This document shows, piece after piece, positions 35,035 through 44,346 of a stretch of 64,000 nt of DNA. The translations under genes were made by a program, and so were the position numbers. The DNA comes from Flavisolibacter nicotianae (GTDB lineage: Bacteria > Bacteroidota > Bacteroidia > Chitinophagales > Chitinophagaceae): assembly GCF_003628535.1 (NCBI RefSeq), contig NZ_RBCI01000013.1:62001-126000 (forward strand), given 5' to 3'. How positions within the stretch are numbered: the stretch's first letter is position 1; each line of letters starts with the position of its first letter. Under the pieces are notes generated by a model. The model was not told the DNA's origin and searched no databases. It saw nothing but the letters and a program-made list of their open reading frames with translations.

Positions 35035-36140
35035 GATCCGCTTAGATTTTCAATTTTGGCAGCAAAATAAGCCTTTTTGGAGGGATTGAGCAAACTTAAT
35101 TTGTTATAGATTTCCCGGGCTTTTTCGGTTGCGCCTTGTTTGGCCCACACTTCGGCCATTGCTTCGGTTACCACATCGCTTTGCTCGACAGAGTGGCTGG
35201 CCATGGTTTCCACGTTCTTTTCGGCCGTGCTTTCGGGCCGTTTTGCCATTTCCGTGGCCGGCAACCGCTTCATGGTTTTCAGCCATTCGGTAAAGCTGCG
35301 CATCTGCTTTCCTAATCTGTCTTTCGGCAGTTCATCTGTCATGATTTTGATACCCTGCGAAGCAAAATAGTCGACGGCGTGATAGGGCTCAAAGGTCAGC
35401 GCTTCGCCCTGTTGCGGCGACATACCGGTTGCAGAAGGAATGGCTTTCGATGGATTGTCCCTTTCATTCGTTACATTCCCTTCAGCCGTAAGTTCACCGG
35501 CCGTTTGTTCTTCTGCTGTAACTGGTATGGCGCCGGTTGTTGTGCCGGAATCCACAGCCGGTTCCGTTTCGTCAGTCGCTGGCGTTTCATCTGCTGAGTC
35601 GTCGCTCTCACTTTCTTCCGTCAGGGAGAACGATCCAGTCATGGGTTCGTCGCGAATAGGTGTTTCGCCGTCTTCGTCGGTTGCCGGTAAAGCTTCTTCG
35701 TCTTGCTGCGCCAAGCCTTCCTGCACGTCAGCTTGTTCAGGCTCGTCCGCTAACCGGCCTTCTTGTTCGGTACTCTTCTGCACAGGAAAAATTGATTCGT
35801 CTGCGACAGGATCCAGGTCGGATTCCTGTTCCGTCAACCGGTCTGGTTTACCTGCATTTAGCGCCGTGCGGTTGAGCACAGCCGATTCGTCCATGTAAAA
35901 TTTCTCCGCAGAAACGAATGCTTCAAACTGCACGGGGTCGTGGAAATAAAGCACGGCTTTTCGCTGTTGCGCCTCCACTTCTGGAGAACCGGACTCCTTT
36001 AATTTCTGCAGCAAAAGAAACTGCGCGGGAGCGAAATAGGGATACCGCCTCGTGAGTTGTTGGATTTCATCTACACTATAATCGTCCAGTGAAGTTTTGC
36101 CAGGCAGGAGGTGAGCCAATCCATGTATTCTTTCGCTCAT
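35031..36140 (-). CDS. Unknown protein with acidic repeats, lptE-secG operon
   Basis: 369 aa with no signal peptide. The N-terminal block (about 1-80, DDYSVDEIQQLTRRYPYFAPAQFLL) is conserved-looking. A long Glu/Asp/Thr/Ser/Pro-rich, probably unstructured middle follows (about 95-240, ESESDDSADETPATDETE). The C-terminal region (about 245-369) includes PYHAVDYFASQGIKI, a Lys-Arg patch and a TPR-like ending (AEVWAKQGATEKAREIYNKL). I recognise no named family, but proteins of this shape occur at this spot in related genomes. It lies 17 bases downstream of lptE and overlaps secG by 4 bases, suggesting a role tied to envelope assembly. Confidence 0.82.
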   Translation of the reverse strand: MSERIHGLAHLLPGKTSLDDYSVDEIQQLTRRYPYFAPAQFLLLQKLKESGSPEVEAQQRKAVLYFHDPVQFEAFVSAEKFYMDESAVLNRTALNAGKPDRLTEQESDLDPVADESIFPVQKSTEQEGRLADEPEQADVQEGLAQQDEEALPATDEDGETPIRDEPMTGSFSLTEESESDDSADETPATDETEPAVDSGTTTGAIPVTAEEQTAGELTAEGNVTNERDNPSKAIPSATGMSPQQGEALTFEPYHAVDYFASQGIKIMTDELPKDRLGKQMRSFTEWLKTMKRLPATEMAKRPESTAEKNVETMASHSVEQSDVVTEAMAEVWAKQGATEKAREIYNKLSLLNPSKKAYFAAKIENLSGS

Positions 36141-36157
36141 AGAGAGGGCAAGTTACA

Positions 36158-36706
36158 TCACCAATTGGAAAAAATATGATTGAAAATTTCGTCCGTCAGG
36201 TTGCGAACCATCTCATCCAGCAGGCTCGACTCTGCTGCCTGCAACGACTGCGAGGCGGCGAAATCAAAACTCCGGCTGACATCAAATTCTTCCGGCTGGT
36301 TGCCGAATTTGCTCAGCGAAACATGCACTCGTACGGTTAGACGGTTGAGGGAAGATTGTTGCTGTCCGTTCGAACTGGTCACGCCTGTTGTGGCAACGGA
36401 ATAATCGGCAATGTAACCGGTGATATTGTAGTCGGCGTTTTCGTTATTGGTATTGGTCAGCTTTGTTTGGCTGACGATTTTTTGGCGGAGCCGGTCCGAC
36501 ATGGCCGGGCTTACCTGCGGGTTCACATAGGGTGCCTTGTTTTCGAACGTGGTCACTTTTACGGTGCGGGCACTGTCGGTGATCTGTCCTTTTTCGGAAA
36601 AGCCGTAAATGCCGCAGGACGAGAAAGGGAAAGTCAAAAGTAAAACGTAAAAAAGAGGAGCTGCCAAAAGGAGCAGTTTGTTTTTCCTGATGAAAGGTGG
36701 AAGCAT
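36158..36706 (-). CDS. lptE: LPS-assembly lipoprotein LptE-like
   Basis: 182-aa outer-membrane lipoprotein. A signal peptide ends in a lipobox with Cys about 31 (FSSCGIYGF), followed by an alternating beta/alpha domain containing VKVTTFENKAPYVNPQVSPAM, LTVRVHVSLSK and SFDFAASQSLQAAES. This matches the LptE family, the partner of LptD in moving lipopolysaccharide to the cell surface. The long N-terminal arm before the hydrophobic core (LPPFIRKNKLL) is a little unusual. It begins 27 bases after the sigma54 activator gene, in the same direction. LptD is not in the window. Confidence 0.85.
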   Translation of the reverse strand: MLPPFIRKNKLLLLAAPLFYVLLLTFPFSSCGIYGFSEKGQITDSARTVKVTTFENKAPYVNPQVSPAMSDRLRQKIVSQTKLTNTNNENADYNITGYIADYSVATTGVTSSNGQQQSSLNRLTVRVHVSLSKFGNQPEEFDVSRSFDFAASQSLQAAESSLLDEMVRNLTDEIFNHIFSNW

Positions 36707-36733
36707 AAAATTCTGGCTTTTGACTTTTAAAGT

Positions 36734-37975
36734 TTACTGGTCGATGTCGTACTCTTTTAGTTTGCGATAAAGGGTTCGTTCGCTGATGCCCAAGTCCATG
36801 GCGGCATCCTTGCGTTTGTTCTTGTGCTTTTTCAGCGCCTTGATGATCAGTTCTTTTTCCTTGTCCATGATGTTGAGGCTTTCGTCCACCTCTTCGTGGG
36901 CATGAATTTCACCGGTGTTGTGCATGAGCACAGGTTGTGAAGCCTGCGCTGCGTTGCCCATAATCAGCGGTGTGCTGACGCCGACTTGCTGGAGGTCTCT
37001 TACTTCGGCAAGAACGGAATGGTTTTGATTGGCAACGGCCGGATTTTGCACCATTTCTACGAAAAGCTTTTTCAATTCCGTCACGTCCCGCTTCATGTCA
37101 AAAAAGAGCTTGTACAGGATCTCCCGCTCGTTGCTGAACTCATGGGTTTCCTGCCCGTTGGTGTGTGCTAAAACCGGAAGGCGGTTAACCGGCGTATGTT
37201 CCGGCAGGAAGCGGTTCAGTTCTCTCGCTGAAACCTGTTTGTCACGGGCCAGGACAGAGATTTGTTCCGCCAGGTTTTTCAGTTCGCGAACGTTACCGGG
37301 AAAGGGGTGATTGGTCAATATGTTCCGGGCTTCTTCATCGAGTTGGACAGGTGTTGTTTTATAGCGTTCGGCAAAATCAACAACGAACTTGCGGAACAGT
37401 ACCACGATGTCCTCTTTCCGGTCTCGCAAGGCCGGCACCCGGATGGGAACGGTATTCAGCCGGTAGTAAAGGTCTTCGCGGAACCTGCCGTTTTGCACCA
37501 GTTGCAGCAGGTCCTTGTTGGTTGCGGCGATGACCCGTACATCGGTTTTTTGAACCTTGGAAGACCCCACCCGGATAAATTCGCCAGACTCCAATACCCG
37601 CAGCAGGCGGGCCTGCGTGCCCAGCGGCATTTCGCCAATTTCGTCGAGAAAGATGGTGCCGCCGTTTACGGTTTCGAAATACCCTTTCCGGCTATCGACA
37701 GCGCCGGTAAACGATCCTTTTTCGTGTCCGAATAATTCGGAGTCGATGGTGCCTTCAGGAATGGCACCGCAGTTCACAGCAATGAACGGGTTATGCTTCC
37801 GGGCCGAAAGAGAGTGAATGATATGCGAAAAGGCTTCTTTCCCCACACCGCTTTCACCTGCGATCAAAACAGTGAGATCCGTATTGGCGACCTGCACGGC
37901 CACTTCCAATGCATAGTTGAGGGCGGGAGAATTGCCAATGATTCCAAACCGGTTTTTGATGCTTTGTAAATCCAT
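36734..37975 (-). CDS. Sigma-54-dependent transcriptional activator (AAA+, Fis HTH)
   Basis: 413 aa. No receiver, GAF or PAS domain: it starts almost directly with the sigma54 interaction domain. Walker A GESGVGKE (40-47), the sigma54-contacting loop GSFTGA (87-92, with Ser at the second position), Walker B GGTIFLDEIGEMP (105-117), an arginine-finger region, and a C-terminal Fis-type HTH (DLGISERTLYRKLKEYDID, about 392-411). Lacking an input domain, it must be controlled in trans or by expression. It lies 9 bases downstream of miaB and 27 upstream of lptE, a gene order also known in other Bacteroidota, where it may control envelope genes. Targets are not shown here. Confidence 0.93.
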   Translation of the reverse strand: MDLQSIKNRFGIIGNSPALNYALEVAVQVANTDLTVLIAGESGVGKEAFSHIIHSLSARKHNPFIAVNCGAIPEGTIDSELFGHEKGSFTGAVDSRKGYFETVNGGTIFLDEIGEMPLGTQARLLRVLESGEFIRVGSSKVQKTDVRVIAATNKDLLQLVQNGRFREDLYYRLNTVPIRVPALRDRKEDIVVLFRKFVVDFAERYKTTPVQLDEEARNILTNHPFPGNVRELKNLAEQISVLARDKQVSARELNRFLPEHTPVNRLPVLAHTNGQETHEFSNEREILYKLFFDMKRDVTELKKLFVEMVQNPAVANQNHSVLAEVRDLQQVGVSTPLIMGNAAQASQPVLMHNTGEIHAHEEVDESLNIMDKEKELIIKALKKHKNKRKDAAMDLGISERTLYRKLKEYDIDQ

Positions 37976-37984
37976 TCGTTTTTT

Positions 37985-39406
37985 TTAAACTATGCTGCCA
38001 AATAGGGTTGCCTGCGAGCAATCCGCAATTCTGACGTTGACGTAATCGCCTGGTTTCAGGTCAAATGATTCCTTCGGAAAAATGACGACTTTGTTCTGCG
38101 AGTTTCGTCCCATCCAGGCTTCCTCGCTCCGGCGTGAATTTGCTTCGATCAGCACCCGGACTGTTTTTCCAATGTCTTTCTTGTTGCTTTGCAGCGAAAG
38201 CCGGTTCTGTGTTTCCACGATCTCCTGCAGCCTGCGTTTTTTAACGTCTTCCGGAATATCGTCCTGGTAACGGCGCTGGGCCAGCGTGCCGGGCCTTTCG
38301 CTGTAAAAAAACATATAGCTCATGTCGTAGCCGGCATATTCCATCAGGCTGACAGTGTCTTTGTGTTCGTCTTCTGTTTCGGTGCAAAAACCGGCAATGA
38401 TGTCGGACGAAATACCGCAGTCGGGCATGATCTCCCGGATGCGGTCAACTTTTGCCATGTACCATTCGCGGGTGTAGTTGCGGTTCATCAGTTGAAGAAC
38501 ACGGGTAGAACCGCTTTGCAGCGGCAGGTGAATGTATTTGCAAATGTTTTCATGCTTCGCCATCGTATGCAGCACATCGTCGGTAATGTCTTTAGGATGG
38601 GATGTGGAAAAACGCACACGCAAGTCCGGAGAGATAAGGGCAACCATCTCCAGGAGATTGGCAAATGTGACAGGCTTCGGCTCGCTGTCCGAAATATAAT
38701 AATAGCTGTCGACGTTTTGTCCCAACAGGGTTACTTCTTTGTAGCCGGCGTCAAAAAGTTCCTGGCATTCGTGGAGAATGCTGGCTGCATCCCGGCTCCG
38801 TTCGCGGCCCCGTGTAAACGGCACCACGCAAAATGAGCACATGTTGTTGCAGCCGCGCATGATGCTGACAAAAGCTGTAATGCCATTGCTGTTGAGGCGC
38901 ACCGGCGCAATATCGGCGTAGGTTTCTTCCCGGCTCAAAAGAACATTCACGGCTTTCTGGCCACCACCGGCTTCGGCGATCAGGTCGGGAAGAGTGCGAT
39001 ACGCATCGGGTCCCACCACGATATCCACCAGCTTTTCTTCCTCCAGGAATTTTGCTTTCAGCCGCTCGGCCATGCAACCCAATACGCCAACCAGCATCGC
39101 CGGTTTTGCTTTTTTCAGTTTTTTGAATTCGGAGAGTCGCTTCCGTACCGTCTGCTCCGCTTTTTCCCGGATGGAGCAGGTGTTGAGCAAAATCAGATCG
39201 GCTTCCTCGAAATTCCGGGTGGCGCCGTAGCCCTGGTCGTAAAGAATGGAAGCGACAATTTCACTGTCGCTGAAATTCATCTGGCAACCGTAGCTCTCAA
39301 TATAAAAATGGCGTTTGTAGGTGTTTGCGTCGCTTTGAAAGGGCGCATATGCCTCGCCTTGCCGTTTTTCGTCGTGTTGTTTATCAATAAGAAGTTCCTG
39401 CATCAT
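37985..39406 (-). CDS. miaB: tRNA-2-methylthio-N6-isopentenyladenosine-37 methylthiotransferase
   Basis: A radical-SAM enzyme converting i6A37 to ms2i6A37 in tRNAs reading codons that start with U. 473 aa. The N-terminal methylthiotransferase domain has the three cluster cysteines (Cys41 in YGCQMN, Cys77 in NTCSIRE, Cys111 in GCMAER). The radical-SAM motif is CNNMCSFC (Cys186, Cys190, Cys193), and a TRAM domain closes the protein (about 405-473). MiaB rather than RimO or MtaB is indicated by the GCQMNxxDSE and CSIREKAE signatures. It may start at either of two tandem ATGs. It is the first gene of the run to secG. Confidence 0.96.
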   Translation of the reverse strand: MMQELLIDKQHDEKRQGEAYAPFQSDANTYKRHFYIESYGCQMNFSDSEIVASILYDQGYGATRNFEEADLILLNTCSIREKAEQTVRKRLSEFKKLKKAKPAMLVGVLGCMAERLKAKFLEEEKLVDIVVGPDAYRTLPDLIAEAGGGQKAVNVLLSREETYADIAPVRLNSNGITAFVSIMRGCNNMCSFCVVPFTRGRERSRDAASILHECQELFDAGYKEVTLLGQNVDSYYYISDSEPKPVTFANLLEMVALISPDLRVRFSTSHPKDITDDVLHTMAKHENICKYIHLPLQSGSTRVLQLMNRNYTREWYMAKVDRIREIMPDCGISSDIIAGFCTETEDEHKDTVSLMEYAGYDMSYMFFYSERPGTLAQRRYQDDIPEDVKKRRLQEIVETQNRLSLQSNKKDIGKTVRVLIEANSRRSEEAWMGRNSQNKVVIFPKESFDLKPGDYVNVRIADCSQATLFGSIV

Positions 39407-39419
39407 AGATAAGTGGGGT

Positions 39420-39427
39420 CAAAGATA
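39420..39427 (-). promoter_or_regulatory. TAnnTTTG -7 element of miaB
   Basis: The minus strand reads TATCTTTG, ending 13 bases before the miaB start codon, which gives a leader of only a few nucleotides. Confidence 0.55.
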
Positions 39428-39602
39428 AAGAATATGCTTTTTTGTGACAGGATGACAGCAACGGGTGTGCTCTTTTTACCAATCCGTTTGCAGATAGAAA
39501 CGGGTAAATCGCCAGGTAAAAAACAGTTGCGGCGGGCCTGGCTGCAATGAGACTGGCCCGGTCACACGGGTGCCTGAAGGATCAATTGGATTAAAAACTG
39601 GT

Positions 39603-40124
39603 TTAATGGCTGGAGCCAGCCGGCAGGGTTACTTTGCGGGCAAGCCAGGAATCTTTGATCGGAACAATCCAGGCATTTTCCAGTTCATTCCTGGTTTGCA
39701 CAAGATTGTTGAAGTAAAGCGTATTCCCGTCGATGAAATGATTTTGCAGGGCGTAGGAGAGCTGGCTTAGGGGCAGCAACTGAATTTTATTTTTGATATA
39801 AAACGCAAGGTGGGTGCGGTTGAAAAAGTCCACCTTGAACTGTTCGCCCAGGCTCTTGATGAAACGAACCGAGGAATCCGTGCTGCAGCCACTTACGCCG
39901 GCCTTTGTTTCATCCGCCATCAGCAACACAAACTGCCCGAAGAACAAATTGCCATAGGCTTCCACATCGGCGCCGTGGGAACGCCATTCGGCCGTAAACT
40001 TGTTTAACAGCGCCTCGATTTCCAATGCTTCTGAGAGCGAAAAAAGCCGGCTGCTCTGGTAAATCCATACGCGGCTGTTATCGGAAAAGTTATCGGGAAG
40101 AAGGTGCTTGTACTCGAGGTTCAT
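39603..40124 (-). CDS. Conserved Bacteroidota protein of unknown function
   Basis: 173 aa, soluble. Recognisable features include SRVWIYQSSRLFSLSEALEI, a central LLMADETKAGVSGCSTDSSVRFI with a CSTDSS motif (about 85-90), and a closing NNLVQTRNELENAWIVPIKDSW. These mark a family widespread in Bacteroidota that databases sometimes label 'ABC transporter ATPase'. I see no Walker motif, so that label is unsupported. ATG at 40124 is preferred over the upstream in-frame start. A TATTTTTG box ends only 4 bases before the start, so it may be leaderless. It is divergent from the M48 protease gene. Confidence 0.75.
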   Translation of the reverse strand: MNLEYKHLLPDNFSDNSRVWIYQSSRLFSLSEALEIEALLNKFTAEWRSHGADVEAYGNLFFGQFVLLMADETKAGVSGCSTDSSVRFIKSLGEQFKVDFFNRTHLAFYIKNKIQLLPLSQLSYALQNHFIDGNTLYFNNLVQTRNELENAWIVPIKDSWLARKVTLPAGSSH

Positions 40125-40128
40125 GGTG

Positions 40129-40136
40129 CAAAAATA
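40129..40136 (-). promoter_or_regulatory. TAnnTTTG element abutting the 39603-40124 gene
   Basis: The minus strand reads TATTTTTG, with 4 bases before ATG 40124. If used, the transcript would start at or next to the start codon. Confidence 0.45.
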
Positions 40137-40291
40137 CAAACACCTTTCGTTCTTTGGGCGGGCTTCCTTTCCGACCCGGGATTTGTCGGCGGAAGGATGC
40201 TGCAGCCTGATCCAAATGTAGCGGAGGGTTGCTTGCACGGGCAAAACAATTGCCTTATTTTGTGGCCCGATCCGTAATCTTTTGAATATTT

Positions 40292-41767
40292 ATGCCACCG
40301 ACTGCTTTTCTTCGTTTGCCAAAGGCGCTTCGCCTGTTTTCCCTGTTCTGTTGTTTGGCCGCTGTTCCGGCCCTGGCTCAAAAAGCCCAGTTGTATACCT
40401 ACCAGGACCTCTCTAAAACGGCTTATGCCAGGCAAAAGGACTCCCTGAAGAAATTTTGGATTTGCCCTACGCTTTATACCGAAAAAGAAACCCAGAAAAA
40501 ATACCGGGAAATCTGGGATGGCCGCGCTGCCTATATTGCCACGGCCATCGACAATAACAATTACGTAAAGGAGGATGAAGTTTACCGTTATGTCGACGGC
40601 ATCCTGGCCAATCTTGTTTCCGGTAACCAGGGTATGCTGCCACAAAAGCCCTTGCTGTTGATCGACCGGAGTGCCGCAGTTAATGCGTATGCGATTGGCG
40701 GAAATATCATTGCCGTTAATGCGGGCCTGATCAGCTTTGCTGAAAGCCGCGAGGAAATTGCCCTTGTCATTGCCCACGAACTTTCGCACAACATTCTGCA
40801 GCATCCCGATCAATCCATGCGGGAACAGGCGGAATATTTCACTTCGGCCGAATACAAAAAGTCGCTGGATGATGTTCTCAAAAATGAATACCAGCGGTTT
40901 TCCAAACTGAAAAAAATCTTCGAAGGATATTCTATCGACCGGAGTCGCCATCACCGTTACCACGAAAGCGACGCCGACTCTCTTGCCGTTGTGCTATTAA
41001 AGAATAGCCATATTGGCTTCGACGCCCGTTTCTTTCTTCGCCTGGACAGCGCCGACATGCAATACCGTCAGCCGCTGGCGCACCCGGTAAAAGCGTATTT
41101 TTCTCCCTACAACATGCAACTGGAAGATGCATGGACGCAAAAGCGGTCGAAAGGACTTTCCACCCGCAATTACAATTTCCAGGATAACAACAAGCTGGAA
41201 GATTCGCTGAAGACCCATCCTGACTGCGACGCACGGTATGCTGCGACTTTGAAAGCAACCGACGCAGGCCTGAACTTGACGGCCATCCCATTTTCCGTCA
41301 AAGAAAAAGCCAACCGCATTCTTATCTGGAACCTGTTTGACGACCTCAAACTGACAGCCTGCCTCTACCGCATTTTTTTGGAAAAGGACAAGGGCAACAA
41401 CGATCCCTGGTACGACTTTATGGTGCACAACATTGTGCAGGGATTGTATTACTCCGATAAACAACTCAATCGCTTCCGCTCTATCGCCATCGTTCCGAAA
41501 GAATATATTTCCAAAGACTATTATGCCCTGCAAACGGCGCTGGAGCAGATCCCACGGGAAAACCTGCAGCAGTTTTGCTCCGTTTCACGTTCGCTTGCCT
41601 TCTGGCAAAGCCTGCCTGCCGATGCGGTTGGGCTAAAGTCGCTGATGGCTGCTTTAAACACCGGGGAGAGCAATGAAGACAAGGCCAATGCCTCTGCCGC
41701 AAAAGCGTTCCTCGAAACCTATAGCAACAGCATGTATTGCGAATTTGCCAATCATTTTAAACAGTAA
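40292..41767 (+). CDS. Exported M48-family zinc metallopeptidase
   Basis: 491 aa. Signal peptide (about 1-29, ending ALAQ), then a peptidase M48 domain with ALVIAHELSHNILQH (HExxH, His162 and Glu163) and the downstream third zinc ligand in HESDADSLAV. The preceding VNAYAIGGNIIAVNAGLI is also characteristic of M48. A long C-terminal part (about 300-491) has no clear domain. It is likely a periplasmic BepA-like protease for outer-membrane protein quality control, though it lacks obvious TPRs. The next gene starts 28 bases on in the same direction, so they are probably co-transcribed. Confidence 0.9.
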   Translation: MPPTAFLRLPKALRLFSLFCCLAAVPALAQKAQLYTYQDLSKTAYARQKDSLKKFWICPTLYTEKETQKKYREIWDGRAAYIATAIDNNNYVKEDEVYRYVDGILANLVSGNQGMLPQKPLLLIDRSAAVNAYAIGGNIIAVNAGLISFAESREEIALVIAHELSHNILQHPDQSMREQAEYFTSAEYKKSLDDVLKNEYQRFSKLKKIFEGYSIDRSRHHRYHESDADSLAVVLLKNSHIGFDARFFLRLDSADMQYRQPLAHPVKAYFSPYNMQLEDAWTQKRSKGLSTRNYNFQDNNKLEDSLKTHPDCDARYAATLKATDAGLNLTAIPFSVKEKANRILIWNLFDDLKLTACLYRIFLEKDKGNNDPWYDFMVHNIVQGLYYSDKQLNRFRSIAIVPKEYISKDYYALQTALEQIPRENLQQFCSVSRSLAFWQSLPADAVGLKSLMAALNTGESNEDKANASAAKAFLETYSNSMYCEFANHFKQ

Positions 41768-41795
41768 AACCAGGACTAACATTTTAAAACCGCTT

Positions 41796-43364
41796 ATGAA
41801 AAAAACGATTCTCTCTTTACTTGGGTTGAGCGTAATGTACTTTTTTGCCGGTGCCCAGTCGAAAGTATTCAAAGAAGTGGGGGACGAGATCCGCTCACAG
41901 GTACAGTTGATCCGGCAGGACCAGTCGCTCGTCGGCTACCTCGCCCTGACCCAACTCGAAAAAGCCAGCGAGGACAGTTTCAACTACCGCCTTACCATCA
42001 TGGATGAAAATCTGAATGACATCGGTAAGCTGGAATTTCGCGAACAAAACCTCGACCTGCATTCGGTAGCCTTCGACCAGGATGTGATTTGCCTGGGATA
42101 TTTTAAAAGCTTCAACGGCAAAAGTTTCCCCACGAAAAAGGATTTTGAAGCCGCCAAAGCCAAAGGCGCCGGCAGTGTGTTTTTCCAGTTTGTAACGTTA
42201 GATGGCAAGATCCTGAAAACCGCCTCGCTGAAAAGCAAGGTCGACGCGGAGCTGCTGCCAACCTATGTTACCGGTAAAAAAAATACGGCTTCGGTCAGGC
42301 TGTCGAAATCCGTCCAACTCTCCAACGTAAGCCAAAAAGGGTTTGCCGCATATTTCCAGGACAGTGACAATGGCCACATCGCGGCATTTGACCTGAAAGG
42401 CACCCAACTATGGGACAAGAAGCTCGCCACCAAAAATCCGCAGGACTACCTGCTGGCTACAAACGAAGATGTGTATGTGCTTTCGCAGAAGTCGTCGAGT
42501 AGTGAAGGCGGCTGGGAAGCCAGGGGCTACAGTTTTGCCGATGCCACGGATTATGACAAACTGGACCTGAAAGACAAAAAAGGAAACAGTCTCCGGGTAA
42601 TTGGCTGGGGCAGCAATCCTGTCTCGGGCCGGCCTTACGTATCGGGAATGATCATCAATCCGGACAGGAGTGAAGGCGTGCAAACGATGAAAGGCGTAAC
42701 GAAGTCGCCTTACTTCGGTGTGTTTACCATCGATTTGAATGGCCGTAGCCGCAAGGATTTTAAAGAAACATTTTCGTACTGGAATGATGGCTCCAAACCG
42801 GGCATTTCGGAAAAAGGCCGGTTTGAAGAAAAGCAGGTGTATCCTTTTTTTGACCAGTCCTATAAAGATTACGATGGAAATACCGTTTTTGTTGGGTCGT
42901 CGGTAAAACGCAAATTACGCTGGGGCAGCATCGCCACCGGAGTCGTTTTGTCGCCGTTGATTGTTGTGAGCCCGATGATCTGGATGATGACAGGGTTTAA
43001 CAAGTACCAGGTTACCGACGCATCGCTGCTGAAGCAGTCGGGCAATGGTGAGTTAAAAATTTTGGATCCTATTGCCTGCAACAATACGGGAGGCCTTTTC
43101 GGCCGCGGACCAATCAGGGGCTACGGGATCAACAAAAGTTTTCATCGTGTGACCAACTCCGAAACAAAGACCGATTTCGTGGTGGTGGACGATATCAAGG
43201 ACATCGTGATTTACAACATGAACAAGCAAAAAACCGTTCGCACCATCCCGCACAAGGACGGTAACATCAACACGGGTGTCATGCCGGCAAAAGACGGTCA
43301 CATCATGGTGGTGGAATACAACAAAAAAGAAAAATACACCCGCGTTTCGATCGAGCAGATATGA
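41796..43364 (+). CDS. Unknown exported protein, 522 aa
   Basis: ATG at 41796 gives a signal peptide (MKKTILSLLGLSVMYFFAGAQ); the open frame upstream overlaps the M48 gene out of phase and is rejected. The mature part looks like repeated beta strands (FFQFVTLDGKILKTASL, IAAFDLKGTQLWDKKL, GHIMVVEYNKKEKYTRVS), perhaps propeller-like. One hydrophobic stretch (about 378-392) could span a membrane. I do not recognise a family with confidence. Likely in an operon with the M48 peptidase, possibly a substrate or partner. Closed by a bidirectional terminator. Confidence 0.78.
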   Translation: MKKTILSLLGLSVMYFFAGAQSKVFKEVGDEIRSQVQLIRQDQSLVGYLALTQLEKASEDSFNYRLTIMDENLNDIGKLEFREQNLDLHSVAFDQDVICLGYFKSFNGKSFPTKKDFEAAKAKGAGSVFFQFVTLDGKILKTASLKSKVDAELLPTYVTGKKNTASVRLSKSVQLSNVSQKGFAAYFQDSDNGHIAAFDLKGTQLWDKKLATKNPQDYLLATNEDVYVLSQKSSSSEGGWEARGYSFADATDYDKLDLKDKKGNSLRVIGWGSNPVSGRPYVSGMIINPDRSEGVQTMKGVTKSPYFGVFTIDLNGRSRKDFKETFSYWNDGSKPGISEKGRFEEKQVYPFFDQSYKDYDGNTVFVGSSVKRKLRWGSIATGVVLSPLIVVSPMIWMMTGFNKYQVTDASLLKQSGNGELKILDPIACNNTGGLFGRGPIRGYGINKSFHRVTNSETKTDFVVVDDIKDIVIYNMNKQKTVRTIPHKDGNINTGVMPAKDGHIMVVEYNKKEKYTRVSIEQI

Positions 43365-43377
43365 TACAGATACGCAT

Positions 43378-43410
43378 AAAAAAAGCTCCTTTACGAAGGA
43401 GCTTTTTTTA
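43378..43410. terminator. Bidirectional terminator
   Basis: AAAAGCTCCTT-TACG-AAGGAGCTTTT flanked by A- and T-runs, between convergent genes. Confidence 0.9.
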
Positions 43411-43415
43411 TGCAG

Positions 43416-44204
43416 CTATTTTTCCTGCGAAAGGCTTTGTGCCAGTATTTCCGCCACATCCAGCACCTTGACGCTGTCTTCTTTTTCGGCAGCCTTTACG
43501 CCGTCGGTCAACATGGTATTGCAAAAAGGGCAGGCGGCCGCCACAATGCTGGCGCCGGTTTCAATGGCCTCGGCACTGCGATCGAGGTTGATTCGCGTTG
43601 TTCCTTTTTCCTCTTCCTTGAACATCTGCGCACCGCCGGCACCGCAACACATGCCGAATTTGCGACAGCGCTTCATTTCAACCAGCTCCGCATCGAGGGC
43701 TTCCAGTACTTTTCGGGGCGCTTCGTAAATGCCGTTGCCGCGGCCGAGATAACAGCTATCGTGGTAGGTGATTTTTTTGCCTTTGAACGAGGTCGCGTCA
43801 GTCAGTTTGATTCTTCCTTCATCAATCAACTGCTGCAGAAACGTGGTGTGGTGCATCACTTCGAAATTGCCGCCCAGTTCGGGATATTCGTTTTTAAAAA
43901 TGTTGAAGCAGTGCGGGCAAATGGTCACAATCTTTTTGACCTCGTACATATTCAGGGTCTGGATATTTTGGTAGGCCATCATCTGGAAAAGAAACTCGTT
44001 GCCGGCACGGCGGGCAGGGTCGCCGGTGCACATTTCTTCCTTGCCCAGGATGGCAAATTTGATTCCGGCATGCTGCAGGATGGTGGCGAAAGCTTTTGTT
44101 ACTTTCTGTGCCCGCTGGTCAAAGCTCCCGGCGCAGCCAACCCAGAAAAGGATTTCAGGCGTTTCACCGGCTGCTATCATTTCGGCCATCGAAGGAACGT
44201 GCAT
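43416..44204 (-). CDS. CCG-domain Fe-S protein, heterodisulfide-reductase-like
   Basis: 262 aa with two cysteine-rich CCG domains of the HdrB/LutA/GlpC type. The first reads VGCAGSFD, then EEMCTGDPARR (where CCG is replaced by MCTG) and CPHC. The second has SCYLGRGN, then GMCCGAGGAQMF (a true CCG) and CPFC. Such domains bind 4Fe-4S clusters and take part in electron transfer to quinones or disulfides. The usual ferredoxin partner subunit is not adjacent in this window and may be elsewhere. A TATTTTTG element lies about 22 bases upstream (44226-44233). No signal peptide, so cytoplasmic or membrane-peripheral. Confidence 0.88.
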   Translation of the reverse strand: MHVPSMAEMIAAGETPEILFWVGCAGSFDQRAQKVTKAFATILQHAGIKFAILGKEEMCTGDPARRAGNEFLFQMMAYQNIQTLNMYEVKKIVTICPHCFNIFKNEYPELGGNFEVMHHTTFLQQLIDEGRIKLTDATSFKGKKITYHDSCYLGRGNGIYEAPRKVLEALDAELVEMKRCRKFGMCCGAGGAQMFKEEEKGTTRINLDRSAEAIETGASIVAAACPFCNTMLTDGVKAAEKEDSVKVLDVAEILAQSLSQEK

Positions 44205-44225
44205 AAACGATCATTTAGTAAGCGC

Positions 44226-44233
44226 CAAAAATA
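44226..44233 (-). promoter_or_regulatory. TAnnTTTG -7 element of the CCG-domain gene
   Basis: The minus strand reads TATTTTTG, 21 bases before ATG 44204. Confidence 0.5.
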
Positions 44234-44346
44234 CGGGGCGGAATGGCAATCGGCAAAAGTGGTCATTCAAAACAGGTTTGCGGAAGTGGAAGGATTTTGT
44301 TTTTTCACTTTTTCATTCTGCCTTTTGCCGTTTACTTTGCCCGCTC

